From Renibacterium sp043789415 (GTDB taxonomy: Bacteria > Actinomycetota > Actinomycetes > Actinomycetales > Micrococcaceae): a stretch of DNA of 64,000 bases. The stretch covers positions 2,046,001 through 2,110,000 of the forward strand of contig NZ_JBDLLW010000001.1 in the NCBI RefSeq assembly GCF_043789415.1, in the 5' to 3' direction. How positions within the stretch are numbered: position 1 is the stretch's first letter; each line of letters starts with the position of its first letter. The notes below the pieces were generated by a model. The model did no database searches. It worked only from the letters and a program-made list of their open reading frames with translations, and was not told the DNA's origin. Position numbers and translations under genes: made by a program. This document shows, piece after piece, positions 49,579 to 58,684 of the stretch.

Positions 49579-50225
49579 AGCAGCTCCTGGATCTGTTTGA
49601 GGATGGCTTGCTGGAGTTCCGCAATGGGTAACCGGGCGTTGAGCACCAGATAGTGCTCCGGGTTGGATTCGGCCAAGCTCAGAAAAGCCTGCCGGATCCG
49701 ATGATGGAAATCAGTCGGTTCGGACTCCAGCCGATCAGCTAGCTCTGCGGCACGGCGTTCCCGCGCCTCATCCGGAGCGACATCGAGTAGCACGGTGATC
49801 GTGGGCAACAATCCAACGGTCGCCCATCCATTGAGCTCGCGGATCTGCTCCACACCGAGTTCGCGCCCGGCACCCTGGTAGGCCACAGAAGAATCGATAT
49901 AGCGATCGGTAATGACGATTTTCCCCGCTTCCAGTGCGGGCCTGATCAGTTGCTCGGCATGAGCTGCCCTGGCCGCGGCGAAAATAAGCGCCTCGGTGCG
50001 TGCGTCGATTTCTCCCTGACCGTGCTCCAGCACAATACTGCGGAGCTTCTCGCCCACCTCGGTGCCGCCGGGCTCTCTGGTTCGTACGACGTCGTAACCC
50101 GCTGATCGCAGGGCTTCGGCGAGCAGTGCGGCCTGCGTCGATTTCCCCGCGCCGTCGCCGCCCTCCAGGGCGATGAAGAGGCCAGCCGGCAAAGCTGCTG
50201 CGGGCGGAGGGGCAATTGTGTTCAC
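49575..50225 (-). CDS. tmk: Thymidylate kinase
   Basis: 216 aa. Phosphorylates dTMP to dTDP. P-loop ALEGGDGAGKSTQAALLAEA, the VRTREPGGTEVGE DR(E) motif and TDRYIDSSVAYQGAGRE lid region are intact. Start is GTG 50225 with only a weak ribosome site. Operon with holB (GTGA overlap). The trans-sulfuration gene is divergent. Confidence 0.96.
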   Translation of the reverse strand: MNTIAPPPAAALPAGLFIALEGGDGAGKSTQAALLAEALRSAGYDVVRTREPGGTEVGEKLRSIVLEHGQGEIDARTEALIFAAARAAHAEQLIRPALEAGKIVITDRYIDSSVAYQGAGRELGVEQIRELNGWATVGLLPTITVLLDVAPDEARERRAAELADRLESEPTDFHHRIRQAFLSLAESNPEHYLVLNARLPIAELQQAILKQIQELL

Positions 50226-50328
50226 CGCTCAAGCCTATCGAGCTTCACCGACATTTCGCTCCTCCACCGACAGCGTCATCTTGCTGCCCAGCCTCGGCTT
50301 AGCCGTGGGCTGCTCCTAGACTGAGGTG

Positions 50329-51483
50329 ATGGAACCCGCTGAGTTCAGCTATGCCCCGGATACCACTGTGGTGAGCGCGGGGCGACCCGCACGAGAGCAC
50401 GATGCAGCGGTCAATCCGCCCATCGTGCTCTCCTCGACCTATCACGGTAGCGGGCCCGTGGTCGATGGGGATCGTGCCTATGGCAGGTATTCGAATCTGA
50501 GCTGGGAACCCTTCGAACAGGCGCTCGCCGAGTTGGAGCGGGCTGCGCTGCCGGGTTTGCTGTTCTCCTCCGGGCTGGCGGCGGCCTCCGCGGCGATGGA
50601 ATTGATTCCGCCGGGTGGGGTGCTGGTGATTCCACGGCACGCCTATCAAGGCGCGCTCGTGATGGCCCGGGAGCTCTCTGCCAAGGGTCTGTTTGACGTT
50701 CGGGAAGTTGATATCGCCGAAACGGATCAGGTACTCGCCGCGCTCGAAGGAGTGAGCGTGCTCTGGCTGGAGAGCCCTACCAACCCGATGCTTGAGATCG
50801 CCGACCTGCCGGTGCTCATCGAGGCAGCCAGACGGGCGAACCCCGAAGTGATCCTGGTGATGGACAATACCTTTGCCACCCCGCTGGTGCAGCGTCCCCT
50901 GGAGTTCGGCGTCGACATCGTGCTGCATTCGGTGACCAAGTACCTGGCCGGTCACTCCGACGTCGTACTCGGTGCGCTGGTGACCTCGGAACCCCGGCTT
51001 CGCGAGCGGTTGTTGCATCACCGCTCCATCCATGGCGCTATCGCTGGCCCCTTCGAAGCCTGGCTGGCCTTGCGCGGCTTGCGTACTCTGGCTCTGCGGA
51101 TTGAGCGCTCGCAAGCCACAGCGCTGCTGCTGGCAGAGCGACTACGTACGCACCCGGCCGTTGCCCGAGTGCGTTACCCGGGCTTGTCGGTGGACCCGGG
51201 GCACGCCAGGGCGAAAGCACAGATGAACGGCTTCGGCTCGGTGATCTGCGTGGAAGTCCTCGGCGGGCAGCCCAGCGCTGACTCCGTAGTAGCGGCTTTG
51301 CGGTTGTGGACTCCGGCGACCTCGCTGGGTGGAGTGGAATCCTTGATCGAACGACGACGGCGTCATCTCAATGAGCCGCACACGGTTCCGGAGAATCTGT
51401 TGCGGCTCAGCGTGGGGATTGAGAATCCGGAAGACTTGTGGGAAGACCTGTCGCAGGCGCTGAATCTTGCAAGGACCCGATAG
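50329..51483 (+). CDS. PLP-dependent trans-sulfuration enzyme (cystathionine gamma-synthase-like)
   Basis: 384 aa. The PLP lysine sits in HSVTKYLAGHSDVVLGALV, with MDNTFATPLVQRPL before it and LGGVESLIERRRRH near the end, all typical of the Cys/Met metabolism PLP family. It makes or breaks C-S bonds in cysteine/methionine metabolism; substrate side (synthase or lyase) is not certain. The N-terminal RYSNLSWEPFEQAL differs from the NPT-type motif of standard MetB. ATG 50329 is chosen over the adjacent GTG 50326. Confidence 0.88.
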   Translation: MEPAEFSYAPDTTVVSAGRPAREHDAAVNPPIVLSSTYHGSGPVVDGDRAYGRYSNLSWEPFEQALAELERAALPGLLFSSGLAAASAAMELIPPGGVLVIPRHAYQGALVMARELSAKGLFDVREVDIAETDQVLAALEGVSVLWLESPTNPMLEIADLPVLIEAARRANPEVILVMDNTFATPLVQRPLEFGVDIVLHSVTKYLAGHSDVVLGALVTSEPRLRERLLHHRSIHGAIAGPFEAWLALRGLRTLALRIERSQATALLLAERLRTHPAVARVRYPGLSVDPGHARAKAQMNGFGSVICVEVLGGQPSADSVVAALRLWTPATSLGGVESLIERRRRHLNEPHTVPENLLRLSVGIENPEDLWEDLSQALNLARTR

Positions 51484-51492
51484 GCTAAAGAC

Positions 51493-51825
51493 GTGATTGC
51501 CGGATTACTCAATTATTGGATCATGCTAGCGGCCGGGCTGCTGGCACTCGGAATACAGCTCTGGGCGCTGGTCGATTGCCTGATCGCCAAGCCCAGTGAA
51601 TTCGAGCGCGCCGATAAGAGGAATAAAGGATTCTGGTCCGGCATCACGGCCGTCTCCGCTCTGGTCGGCGCCTTGTATCTCTTCGGCCCCGGTCTCGGTT
51701 TCTTCTTGATCCTCAATCTGATCGCTTGCGTTGCCGCAGGTGTTTATCTGGCCGACGTCCGCCCGGCGCTGCGAGATGTGCGGCGCGGCGGCAATCGTCC
51801 GATGGGGCCTTACGGGCCCTGGTGA
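51493..51825 (+). CDS. DUF2516-family small membrane protein
   Basis: 110 aa, GTG start. Three hydrophobic segments (near residues 5-28, 48-65 and 68-86) and the conserved LWALVDCLIAKPSEFERADK. Actinobacteria-specific with no known role. Ten bp after the trans-sulfuration gene. Confidence 0.85.
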   Translation: MIAGLLNYWIMLAAGLLALGIQLWALVDCLIAKPSEFERADKRNKGFWSGITAVSALVGALYLFGPGLGFFLILNLIACVAAGVYLADVRPALRDVRRGGNRPMGPYGPW

Positions 51826-51869
51826 GGTCGGCTCGGCTGTCAGTTCGGCTCGGCTGTGAGGTTACCGAT

Positions 51870-52685
51870 TCACTGAGGCGCCACGGCTCGCCAGGCTATC
51901 GTCAGTTCGCCTAGACGCCAGCGCTCTGGGCCGTCTAGAACGGGCCAGCCCGCATCTTTCAAGCCCCGGCAACTCGCTTGCCAGCGCTGCCGGTTCCCGA
52001 AAGGCGCCAAAGCCGAGTTCTGCAACCAGTGCTGATCGAGCGCTCGCAGGAAGTCGTAGATCCTCTCACCCGGCAGATTCCGGTGGATCAGCGCCTTGGG
52101 CAGGCGTTCGGCAACCTCGGAAGGCAGTTCGAAGCTCCCGAAGCGCTGAGCCACGGTGAGTGAGACCGGACCGGCTTTCTGCAGGGCGATCCAGCTCGCC
52201 CGCCGACCGATCTCATCACAGGTGCCATCGACGAAGAGGCCATCGGGAGCGAGCCGCTCGCAGACCGTGGCCCAGATCCCGGCCACATCCGCCTCCTCGT
52301 ACTGCCGCAGTACGTTGAAGGCACGTACGATCAAGGGCCTTTGCGGGGTGGGAATTTCGAAACCACCCAAGATGAAGGACAACTGCTCAGTGGCGACTTC
52401 CTGTGCCAGCAGCACCCGCTCCGGTTCTATCTCGATTCCGGTGACGCGCAGCTCCGGGTTGATCTCGATCAGTCGCTCGAAGAGCTCGACGGCGGTGGCG
52501 GGGCTCGCGCCGTACCCCAGATCGACCACCAATGGCTCCCGGCTCGCCTTGAGACGACGGCTCTGAGTTCCCGCTAACCAGCGGTCGATCCTTCGCAATC
52601 TATTGGGGTTCGTGGTGCCCCGGGTGATATTTCCGATGGGTTTGGCGGAGTTCATCGACTGGATTTTCTGGGCTCGCTGCACCAC
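51870..52685 (-). CDS. Class I SAM-dependent methyltransferase-like protein
   Basis: 271 aa from GTG 52685 (GAGG four bases upstream); ATG 52655 is an alternative. VVDLGYGASPATAVELFERL is the SAM-binding motif I, GIEIEPERVLLAQEVA the acidic strand 2. N-terminal NITRGTTNPNRLRRIDRWL is a conserved feature of an actinobacterial subgroup whose substrate is unknown. Convergent with the DUF2516 gene, divergent from gpmA. Confidence 0.8.
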   Translation of the reverse strand: MVQRAQKIQSMNSAKPIGNITRGTTNPNRLRRIDRWLAGTQSRRLKASREPLVVDLGYGASPATAVELFERLIEINPELRVTGIEIEPERVLLAQEVATEQLSFILGGFEIPTPQRPLIVRAFNVLRQYEEADVAGIWATVCERLAPDGLFVDGTCDEIGRRASWIALQKAGPVSLTVAQRFGSFELPSEVAERLPKALIHRNLPGERIYDFLRALDQHWLQNSALAPFGNRQRWQASCRGLKDAGWPVLDGPERWRLGELTIAWRAVAPQ

Positions 52686-52798
52686 ACCTCAAATTTACCT
52701 CGTCACCGGCTGATCGGGCCCCTCGGACGGGGCCCACATCCCGCGGGCCCCGAAACGAGGGACGAGTTTTGCGAAGGGATGGGGATAGGCTTGGGAAC

Positions 52799-53545
52799 AT
52801 GACTTATTCATTGATCTTGCTGCGTCATGGACACAGTGAATGGAATGCGAAGAACCTCTTCACCGGCTGGGTGGACGTCGACCTCAATGATCAGGGCCGG
52901 GCCGAGGCAGTGCGTGGCGGGCAGCTCCTGGTGGAGCACGATCTGCTGCCAGATATCCTCTACACCTCACGGCAGAAACGCGCGATCAACACCGCGAATC
53001 TCGCGCTCGCGGAAGCCGATCGCGGCTGGATTGATGTGAAGCGTTCTTGGCGGCTCAATGAGCGTCATTACGGCGCTTTGCAGGGTAAGGATAAAGCGCA
53101 GACACTCGCCGAGTTCGGCGAAGAGCAGTTCATGGAGTGGCGCCGTTCTTACGATGTGCCGCCGCCCCCACTGGCCGACGATTCCGAATTCTCGCAGGTG
53201 GGGGATCCGCGGTATGCGGACCTGGGCGATGCCTTGCCGCGTACTGAATGCCTCAAAGACGTCTTGGAGCGGTTGCTTCCCTACTGGGAGTCCGATATAT
53301 CGGTCGATCTGCGCGCCGGAAAGCGAGTGCTGATCGCGGCGCACGGCAATTCACTGCGTTCCTTGGTCAAGCACCTCGATGGGATTTCGGACGCCGATAT
53401 TGCGGGACTCAATATCCCCACCGGCATTCCGCTGGTCTACGAACTCGATGAATCGCTCAAGCCGATCACCAAGGGTGGTCGCTACCTGGACCCCGAGGCC
53501 GCAGCCGCCTCAATCCAGGCCGTTGCCAACCAGGGCAAGAAGTAA
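52799..53545 (+). CDS. gpmA: 2,3-bisphosphoglycerate-dependent phosphoglycerate mutase
   Basis: 248 aa. Glycolytic enzyme interconverting 3- and 2-phosphoglycerate. Catalytic His in LILLRHGHSEWNAKNLFTGW, with RHYGALQGKDKAQ, RRSYDVPPPPL and IAAHGNSLRSLVKHL intact. ATG 52799 starts just at the family N-terminus; ten open codons precede it. In mycobacteria this gene also neighbours senX3-regX3. Confidence 0.97.
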   Translation: MTYSLILLRHGHSEWNAKNLFTGWVDVDLNDQGRAEAVRGGQLLVEHDLLPDILYTSRQKRAINTANLALAEADRGWIDVKRSWRLNERHYGALQGKDKAQTLAEFGEEQFMEWRRSYDVPPPPLADDSEFSQVGDPRYADLGDALPRTECLKDVLERLLPYWESDISVDLRAGKRVLIAAHGNSLRSLVKHLDGISDADIAGLNIPTGIPLVYELDESLKPITKGGRYLDPEAAAASIQAVANQGKK

Positions 53546-53561
53546 AGAAGCCTCTTTTTGC

Positions 53562-53622
53562 ATCGAGTGCGGAGATCTGCACGCTTTGAACCATTGGAAG
53601 CGTGCAGATCTCCACACTCGAT
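53562..53622. terminator. Long hairpin between gpmA and phoU
   Basis: 25-bp arms (53562-53586 and 53598-53622, starting ATCGAGTG) with one mismatch and an 11-base loop, between convergent genes. A CTCTTTTTG tract lies before it. Confidence 0.8.
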
Positions 53623-53643
53623 CATGCTCTTTAGCCGAACGAA

Positions 53644-54303
53644 TCAGTCGGCGAAGTTCTCCGGCTGCCACTGACCGGTGACCAGATAAGAGACCTTCCG
53701 GGCTACCGAGATGCCGTGATCACCGAAGCGCTCGAAGTAACGGCTGGCCAGCGTGACGTCGGCGGTGGTTGCCGGGCTTTCCTGCCATTCCGGCGCGGAG
53801 ATCGCGTGGAAGACGCCGCGGTGCAACTCATTGAGCCGGGCATCCGCATTCAGAATCGCTGTCACCAGGCTGAGTTCACGGGTCTTCAAGAGCTCGGTGA
53901 CATCACGGGCGATCTGGATATCCAGGCTGGCCAGTTCGTCGAAAGCAGCGGTGAGCGAGGCCGGGATGACCTTCGCTGGGAAACGCAGCCGGGCTAGCTG
54001 GGCCACGTGGCGGGCAAGGTCGCCCATCCGCTCCAATGAAGCGCTCATCCGGAGTGAACCGACGATGATGCGCAGATCGGAGGCTACCGGCCCCTGCAGG
54101 GCAAGGATGTCGATCGCCCGTTCATCCAGGTCATTCTGCAGGAAGTCGATGCGTGCATCCGCGGCGATGACCTCCTGAGCGAGTTCTACATCGGCACCGA
54201 CAAAAGCTTCATTGGCTTTTTCGATGGCCTCGGTGACGAGAGTGGAGATCTCAATGAGCTCCTCGCCTACATGGTGGAGCTCGGCCTGGAATACTTTACG
54301 CAC
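53644..54303 (-). CDS. phoU: Phosphate signalling protein PhoU
   Basis: 219 aa, two three-helix PhoU repeats: ELIEISTLVTEAIEKANEAF, then DARIDFLQNDLDERAIDILA, with the E/D-rich metal motifs in both halves. It represses the phosphate regulon when phosphate is plentiful. GTG 54303 was chosen for AAGGA seven bases upstream and the VRKVFQAEL start. Divergent from senX3, the kinase it is expected to restrain. Confidence 0.95.
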   Translation of the reverse strand: MRKVFQAELHHVGEELIEISTLVTEAIEKANEAFVGADVELAQEVIAADARIDFLQNDLDERAIDILALQGPVASDLRIIVGSLRMSASLERMGDLARHVAQLARLRFPAKVIPASLTAAFDELASLDIQIARDVTELLKTRELSLVTAILNADARLNELHRGVFHAISAPEWQESPATTADVTLASRYFERFGDHGISVARKVSYLVTGQWQPENFAD

Positions 54304-54384
54304 GGAGCGTCCTTTCACGGTTGATCGCAGTTTACTGCTGCCCGGCCAGACGCAATGGTCATAGCCCTAGGCCAAACCTTTCCA

Positions 54385-54430
54385 GTTGACCGTAAACGGA
54401 CAGACACGAGAAAGTGAACGTTAGTTGAAT
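54385..54430. promoter_or_regulatory. PHO-box-like repeats between phoU and senX3
   Basis: On the minus strand ATTCAACTAAC then GTTCACTTTCT form two 11-base units (54430-54409) like the GTTCACC-type direct repeats of actinobacterial PHO boxes. GTTGACC at 54385-54391 is a further candidate. They lie in the divergent promoter of phoU and senX3. Confidence 0.5.
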
Positions 54431-54491
54431 CCGTCCATGGAATGGCGGATAACGGCGATTCTGCTTCTCGCTCTAAGCATAAGCTAGTGCT

Positions 54492-55676
54492 GTGGACCCC
54501 CTGCTTATCGGAGTCATTTCTGGACTGATTGGTATTGCCATCGGTGCCTTTGGAGTGCTTGCGGTAATGCTCAGCGACCGGCAGCGTAAAGTTCTCAACG
54601 CCGCCGATGAGCCCACCTTGCCGCCGGGGTCCGCCGAGGTGCTCGCAGTGATCGGCCGGGCCTTCGTTGTGGTGGATGCCGTTGACGGCGTCGTCAGAGC
54701 GAGTCCGGGAGCCTATGCCTTCGGCCTGGTGCGTGGCCACACCATGGTGCATCAGGAACTGCTCGAGATGACGGCGCGGGTGCGTCGGGACGGCGTGATC
54801 GAGGAGCGCGAGCTGGAATTGCCTCGCGGCCCGCTCGGCCAAGGGACCTTGATCATCCAGGTTCGGGTTGCGCCGGTGGGCGAGGAATACGTTCTGCTGC
54901 TCGCCGATGACCGGACTGAAATCACCCGCACCGAGGCCATTCGCAATGACTTCGTCGCCAATGTCTCACACGAGCTCAAAACTCCGGTCGGCGCGATCTC
55001 GCTCTTGGCAGAGGCCCTTGAAGACTCTCCGGAGGACGAGGAAGCAGTCCGCCGCTTCGCGCAGCGGATGCACAAAGAATCCTCCCGCTTGGCCGCTTTG
55101 GTGCAGGACATCATCGAGCTCTCCAGACTGCAGGGTGCCGATATCGTGCAGCAAGGTACTGCTGTGGACCTCAACTCCGTGATCAGCGATGCGGTTGACC
55201 GTTCGAAGCTGCAGGCGGAGAGTAAGAACATTGAGATCGTGGTGGGCGGCAGCGTTACCGAGGCCGTCTACGGGGACGCCGATCTGCTGGTCACCGCCTT
55301 CCGGAACTTGATCGACAATGCGGTGCGCTATTCACCGGTGAATACCAAGGTCGGGGTCGGCCTGCGTTCCGGGGGCGGATTGGTCAGCGTATCGATCTCC
55401 GATCAAGGCGACGGAATCGGGCCTGAGGAACAAGAACGGATCTTCGAACGCTTCTACCGGGTGGATGCGGCACGCTCCCGGCAGACCGGAGGAACCGGAT
55501 TGGGTTTGAGCATCGTGAAGCACGTGATTTCCAATCATGGCGGTGAGGTGACGGTTTGGTCCCAGCCCGGGAACGGATCGACCTTCACCGTGCGACTGCC
55601 AGAGATGGAAAAGGGCCAGGCTGATTCGGCCGGGCCTCAAGAGAATGACAATGAGAGTCAAGGAGTATCTGCGTGA
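54492..55676 (+). CDS. senX3: Phosphate-sensing histidine kinase SenX3-like
   Basis: 394 aa. One or two N-terminal helices (LIGVISGLIGIAIGAFGVLA), a PAS-like segment (~45-140), HisKA with NDFVANVSHELKTPVGAISL (His ~159), and HATPase with RNLIDNAVRYSP, DQGDGIGPEEQERIFERFYR and GGTGLGLSIVKH. GTG 54492, no strong ribosome site. Its last codons overlap the response regulator. With PhoU and the Pst transporter, controls phosphate starvation genes. Confidence 0.94.
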   Translation: MDPLLIGVISGLIGIAIGAFGVLAVMLSDRQRKVLNAADEPTLPPGSAEVLAVIGRAFVVVDAVDGVVRASPGAYAFGLVRGHTMVHQELLEMTARVRRDGVIEERELELPRGPLGQGTLIIQVRVAPVGEEYVLLLADDRTEITRTEAIRNDFVANVSHELKTPVGAISLLAEALEDSPEDEEAVRRFAQRMHKESSRLAALVQDIIELSRLQGADIVQQGTAVDLNSVISDAVDRSKLQAESKNIEIVVGGSVTEAVYGDADLLVTAFRNLIDNAVRYSPVNTKVGVGLRSGGGLVSVSISDQGDGIGPEEQERIFERFYRVDAARSRQTGGTGLGLSIVKHVISNHGGEVTVWSQPGNGSTFTVRLPEMEKGQADSAGPQENDNESQGVSA

Positions 55677-56353
55677 GCAGGATTTTGATTGTTGAGGACG
55701 AAGAGTCCTTTTCTGACCCGCTGTCTTACTTGCTGGCCAAAGAAGGTTTTGAGGTCGAGGTGGTTGATAACGGCCTGGATGCGATCGTGGAATTCGATCG
55801 GGCCGGGGCGGATTTGGTGCTTCTTGATTTACAGCTCCCCGGACAGTCGGGAACCGAGGTGTGCCGCCAGTTGCGGGCCCGCTCTTCGGTGCCCGTCATC
55901 ATGCTCACCGCCAAGGATTCCGAGATCGATAAGGTCGTCGGCCTGGAACTGGGGGCCGATGATTATGTCACGAAACCGTATTCCTCCCGTGAGCTAGTGG
56001 CTCGGGTGCGTGCCGTGCTGCGCAGGCAGGGCGAGCCCGATGAATTGATGACCACGACAGTGCAGGCCGGCCCGGTGCGGATGGATATCGAACGCCATGT
56101 AGTGAGCGTCGACGGACATCAGATCTCCCTGCCGCTCAAGGAGTTCGAGCTCTTGGAGATGCTGCTGCGCAACTCGGGCAGAGTGCTCACCAGAGGCCAG
56201 CTGATTGACCGGGTCTGGGGGCTGGACTATGTGGGAGACACCAAGACTCTCGATGTACATGTGAAGCGATTGCGCTCCAAGATCGAACCCGATCCTTCAA
56301 TGCCCAAGCACCTCGTGACGGTTCGTGGGCTGGGCTATAAATTCGAGCCCTAA
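55673..56353 (+). CDS. regX3: Response regulator RegX3-like (OmpR/PhoB family)
   Basis: 226 aa. Receiver with phospho-Asp in LVLLDLQLPGQSG (~53) and KPYSSRELVARVRAVLRRQ, then a winged HTH ending VHVKRLRSKIEPDPSMPKHL. GTG 55673 with AAGGAG nine bases upstream, overlapping the senX3 stop. Expected to bind the PHO-like repeats at 54385-54430. Confidence 0.96.
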   Translation: MSRILIVEDEESFSDPLSYLLAKEGFEVEVVDNGLDAIVEFDRAGADLVLLDLQLPGQSGTEVCRQLRARSSVPVIMLTAKDSEIDKVVGLELGADDYVTKPYSSRELVARVRAVLRRQGEPDELMTTTVQAGPVRMDIERHVVSVDGHQISLPLKEFELLEMLLRNSGRVLTRGQLIDRVWGLDYVGDTKTLDVHVKRLRSKIEPDPSMPKHLVTVRGLGYKFEP

Positions 56354-56390
56354 AGCCGCCTCAGTTGAGGGCGCTAACTATTTCGGACCT

Positions 56391-57245
56391 TTAACGAGAG
56401 CGCTTTCGGAGGGCGTGTTCATAGGCCGCCCAGGATTTCAGCGGTGGTTGAGATGCCGGATGGCCCACCGCTTCGGCTGCGGCAGCGGTCGCCACCTGTA
56501 AGACGAGCAGGGGGTCGGACCCTGCCGCGAGACCTAGGGTGAGCGCGGCGCAATAGGAGTCCCCGGCACCCACGGTATTGACGACGTCGGCCGCCTGGGC
56601 GGGCACTCGCAATATTTCTCGTCCTGCACTGAACAGTGCTGAACCTTGGGAGCCATAGGTGACCGCTACCAATTTCGCTTCGGACAGCTCCGGCAGCTGG
56701 GCGTATTCGGATTCATTGACGATCACCAGATCGCAGCGACGGACCAGTTCGGCTGGCAGTGGCCGGGCCGGTGAGGCATTGACCGCGAAATAGCCCGTGG
56801 TGGTTTTCGCGGCGTGCATCACCACCTGCATCGGTACCTCGAGCTGGGTCAAAACTGCGGTGGCTGTGGCCCCGCTGGCGGGGAACTCGATGTGTGCGTT
56901 TGCCCCGGGGCAGACCGCAATCTGATTTTCTCCGGCGTCGTCCACCACGATGAGCGCAGTGCCGGTCGCGGCATCAACGGTGGTCACCAGCGAGGTATCG
57001 ACGCCGAGCGCGGTTAGTTCACCCCGGATGCGTCGGCCGGCTTCATCGTCTCCCACCGCGCCGATCAGGCGAACCTGCGAGCCGAGGCGGGCAGCTGCCA
57101 CCGCTTGATTGGCGCCTTTTCCTCCCGAGAGGCTGCTCAGCACTCCCTCTCCTACGGTTTCACCCGGGGAGGGAAGCCTGGAGGTGTGTGCCACCAGGTC
57201 CTGATTGATGCTGCCTAGAACGAGCAGCGGCGGAAGTTGAGGCAT
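56391..57245 (-). CDS. rbsK: Ribokinase (PfkB family)
   Basis: 284 aa. LVLGSINQDLVAHTSRLPSP, LSGGKGANQAVAAARLG and AADVVNTVGAGDSYCAALT (anion hole and catalytic Asp) are ribokinase signatures. ATG 57245; 33 open codons precede it. 22 bp after the lipoprotein gene. It phosphorylates ribose or a related pentose. No ribose transporter is nearby. Confidence 0.9.
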   Translation of the reverse strand: MPQLPPLLVLGSINQDLVAHTSRLPSPGETVGEGVLSSLSGGKGANQAVAAARLGSQVRLIGAVGDDEAGRRIRGELTALGVDTSLVTTVDAATGTALIVVDDAGENQIAVCPGANAHIEFPASGATATAVLTQLEVPMQVVMHAAKTTTGYFAVNASPARPLPAELVRRCDLVIVNESEYAQLPELSEAKLVAVTYGSQGSALFSAGREILRVPAQAADVVNTVGAGDSYCAALTLGLAAGSDPLLVLQVATAAAAEAVGHPASQPPLKSWAAYEHALRKRSR

Positions 57246-57267
57246 AGAGTCCCCAGTCTGGTCTGGT

Positions 57268-57843
57268 TCAGTGCCCGCTGGGTGCAGAAGTGGTGGTTTC
57301 GCTGGAGGGCTCAGTGGAAGGAGCCGGCTGGGAGGAAGCGCCACCGGGAAGGTAAGGCTTGTACTCCTCGAGAGTTCCGTCCAGCACCGGAATCTTGAGT
57401 TCCGCGCTGGCTTGGCCTGAGCCGTTCTGGCTCACCTTGACGGTTTCCAATGAGCCGGGAGCCTCTGAGACCGAACTCAGGATCGAGGCATCGCTCGCCT
57501 CATTGAGGTAATAAGGGGTGCCGGGCTTGACCGTGAATTCGGTCTGCGAGCCCTTCGCGCCGTTGAAAGTTACCTTGATATCGGACTTCGAGGTGTTGAA
57601 GACCGCACCGATCACTCGACCGGGCTTATCGACGCCGCCGGAGACCAGCAGGATATTGCGTAGTTCGATGCTGCCCAGGTCTTGGCGGATGCCGTCGGAG
57701 GCTGAGTACACCACGGTGGTCTGCTGAGGCGCGATGTAGCCGCAGCCACTCAGCGCGCTGACGCCGAGCAGGCTCCCGCCGATAACAGAGACGGCAACCA
57801 AGCGCCGAGGGGCAACCCACCGATTGCTGGTAGCGAGTTTCAC
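57268..57843 (-). CDS. Uncharacterised lipoprotein
   Basis: 191 aa. Start GTG 57843 with AAGGAGAACGTAC. Basic N-terminus, hydrophobic stretch and lipobox LSGC (cysteine ~34); the mature part is beta-rich (IELRNILLVSGGVDKPGRVI) and ends in a Ser/Pro/Thr tail. Actinobacterial lipoproteins of this type are found near carD or phosphate genes; function unknown. No enzyme motif seen. Confidence 0.8.
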   Translation of the reverse strand: MKLATSNRWVAPRRLVAVSVIGGSLLGVSALSGCGYIAPQQTTVVYSASDGIRQDLGSIELRNILLVSGGVDKPGRVIGAVFNTSKSDIKVTFNGAKGSQTEFTVKPGTPYYLNEASDASILSSVSEAPGSLETVKVSQNGSGQASAELKIPVLDGTLEEYKPYLPGGASSQPAPSTEPSSETTTSAPSGH

Positions 57844-58099
57844 GTACGTTCTCCTTGGATCTTCACAGCGCGACGGCATAGAACTTTTTTCATAGACAGA
57901 CTATCGGCAAAAGGCCGGTTCTCTCGACTTTGCCGGTGTTTGTTCATTTTCTCCATGCACTTTTTGCGCCCTGCGTCAAGAGGCAAAATCGCTTCTCCAA
58001 GTTCTGGACTAAGCTGCTGACCTGCGCCAATGCTGGGAACTCCCGTCGGCTTCGCGACCATTTCGTGATAAACTAGAACGCGGGAAAGGGAGTATCCAC

Positions 58100-58582
58100 A
58101 TGGTTTTTGAGGTCGGCGAGACAGTAGTTTATCCGCACCACGGTGCAGCGAAGATCGAAGAGATCAAAATGCGCACCATCAAGGGCGTAGAGAAGATGTA
58201 TCTCAAGCTCAAAGTGGCCCAGGGTGACCTGACCATTGAAGTACCGGCAGAGAATGTAGATCTGGTCGGCGTCCGCGATGTGGTGGACAAAGCAGGTCTG
58301 GAGCATGTTTTCGACGTATTGCGCGCTGAATTCACCGAAGAGCCGACGAACTGGTCGCGCCGCTACAAAGCGAACTTGGAGAAGTTGGCTTCAGGCGATG
58401 TCATCAAGGTCGCTGAGGTAGTTCGTGACCTGTGGCGCCGCGATCATGATCGCGGTTTGTCTGCTGGTGAAAAGCGCATGCTGGCCAAAGCTCGGCAGAT
58501 TCTGATCTCGGAATTGGCCCTGGCGGAAAAGACTGATGAAGAGAAGGCAGCAACCGTGCTGGACGAAGTTCTGGCGTCATAG
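58100..58582 (+). CDS. carD: CarD-family transcriptional regulator
   Basis: 160 aa. The RNA-polymerase-interaction domain VFEVGETVVYPHHGAAKIEE is followed by a helical DNA-binding domain with the conserved tryptophan in VVRDLWRRDHDRGLSAGEKR. Stabilises open promoter complexes, notably at rRNA promoters. AAAGGGAG precedes ATG 58100; TAAACT just before may be a -10 element. The 256-bp gap upstream (57844-58099) is a divergent promoter region with no gene. Confidence 0.96.
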   Translation: MVFEVGETVVYPHHGAAKIEEIKMRTIKGVEKMYLKLKVAQGDLTIEVPAENVDLVGVRDVVDKAGLEHVFDVLRAEFTEEPTNWSRRYKANLEKLASGDVIKVAEVVRDLWRRDHDRGLSAGEKRMLAKARQILISELALAEKTDEEKAATVLDEVLAS

Positions 58583-58599
58583 GGTTGCACCAAGCTCTC

Positions 58600-58636
58600 A
58601 GGGGACTCGATCTGATCGAGTCCCCTCTTCTTTTTA
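58600..58636 (+). terminator. Rho-independent terminator of carD
   Basis: AGGGGACTCGAT and ATCGAGTCCCCT (12-bp arms, CTG loop) followed by CTTCTTTTTAA. The only hairpin in the window with a classical U-tract. Confidence 0.92.
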
Positions 58637-58684
58637 ACTTCCAACCATTCTTATCCCGCCTATCCCGCCATTTTGATCCAGCTG

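Noticed and set aside
51828..51860. TCGGCTCGGCTGT direct repeat between the DUF2516 and methyltransferase genes
   Set aside because: Short low-complexity duplication with no symmetry; no reason to call it a site.
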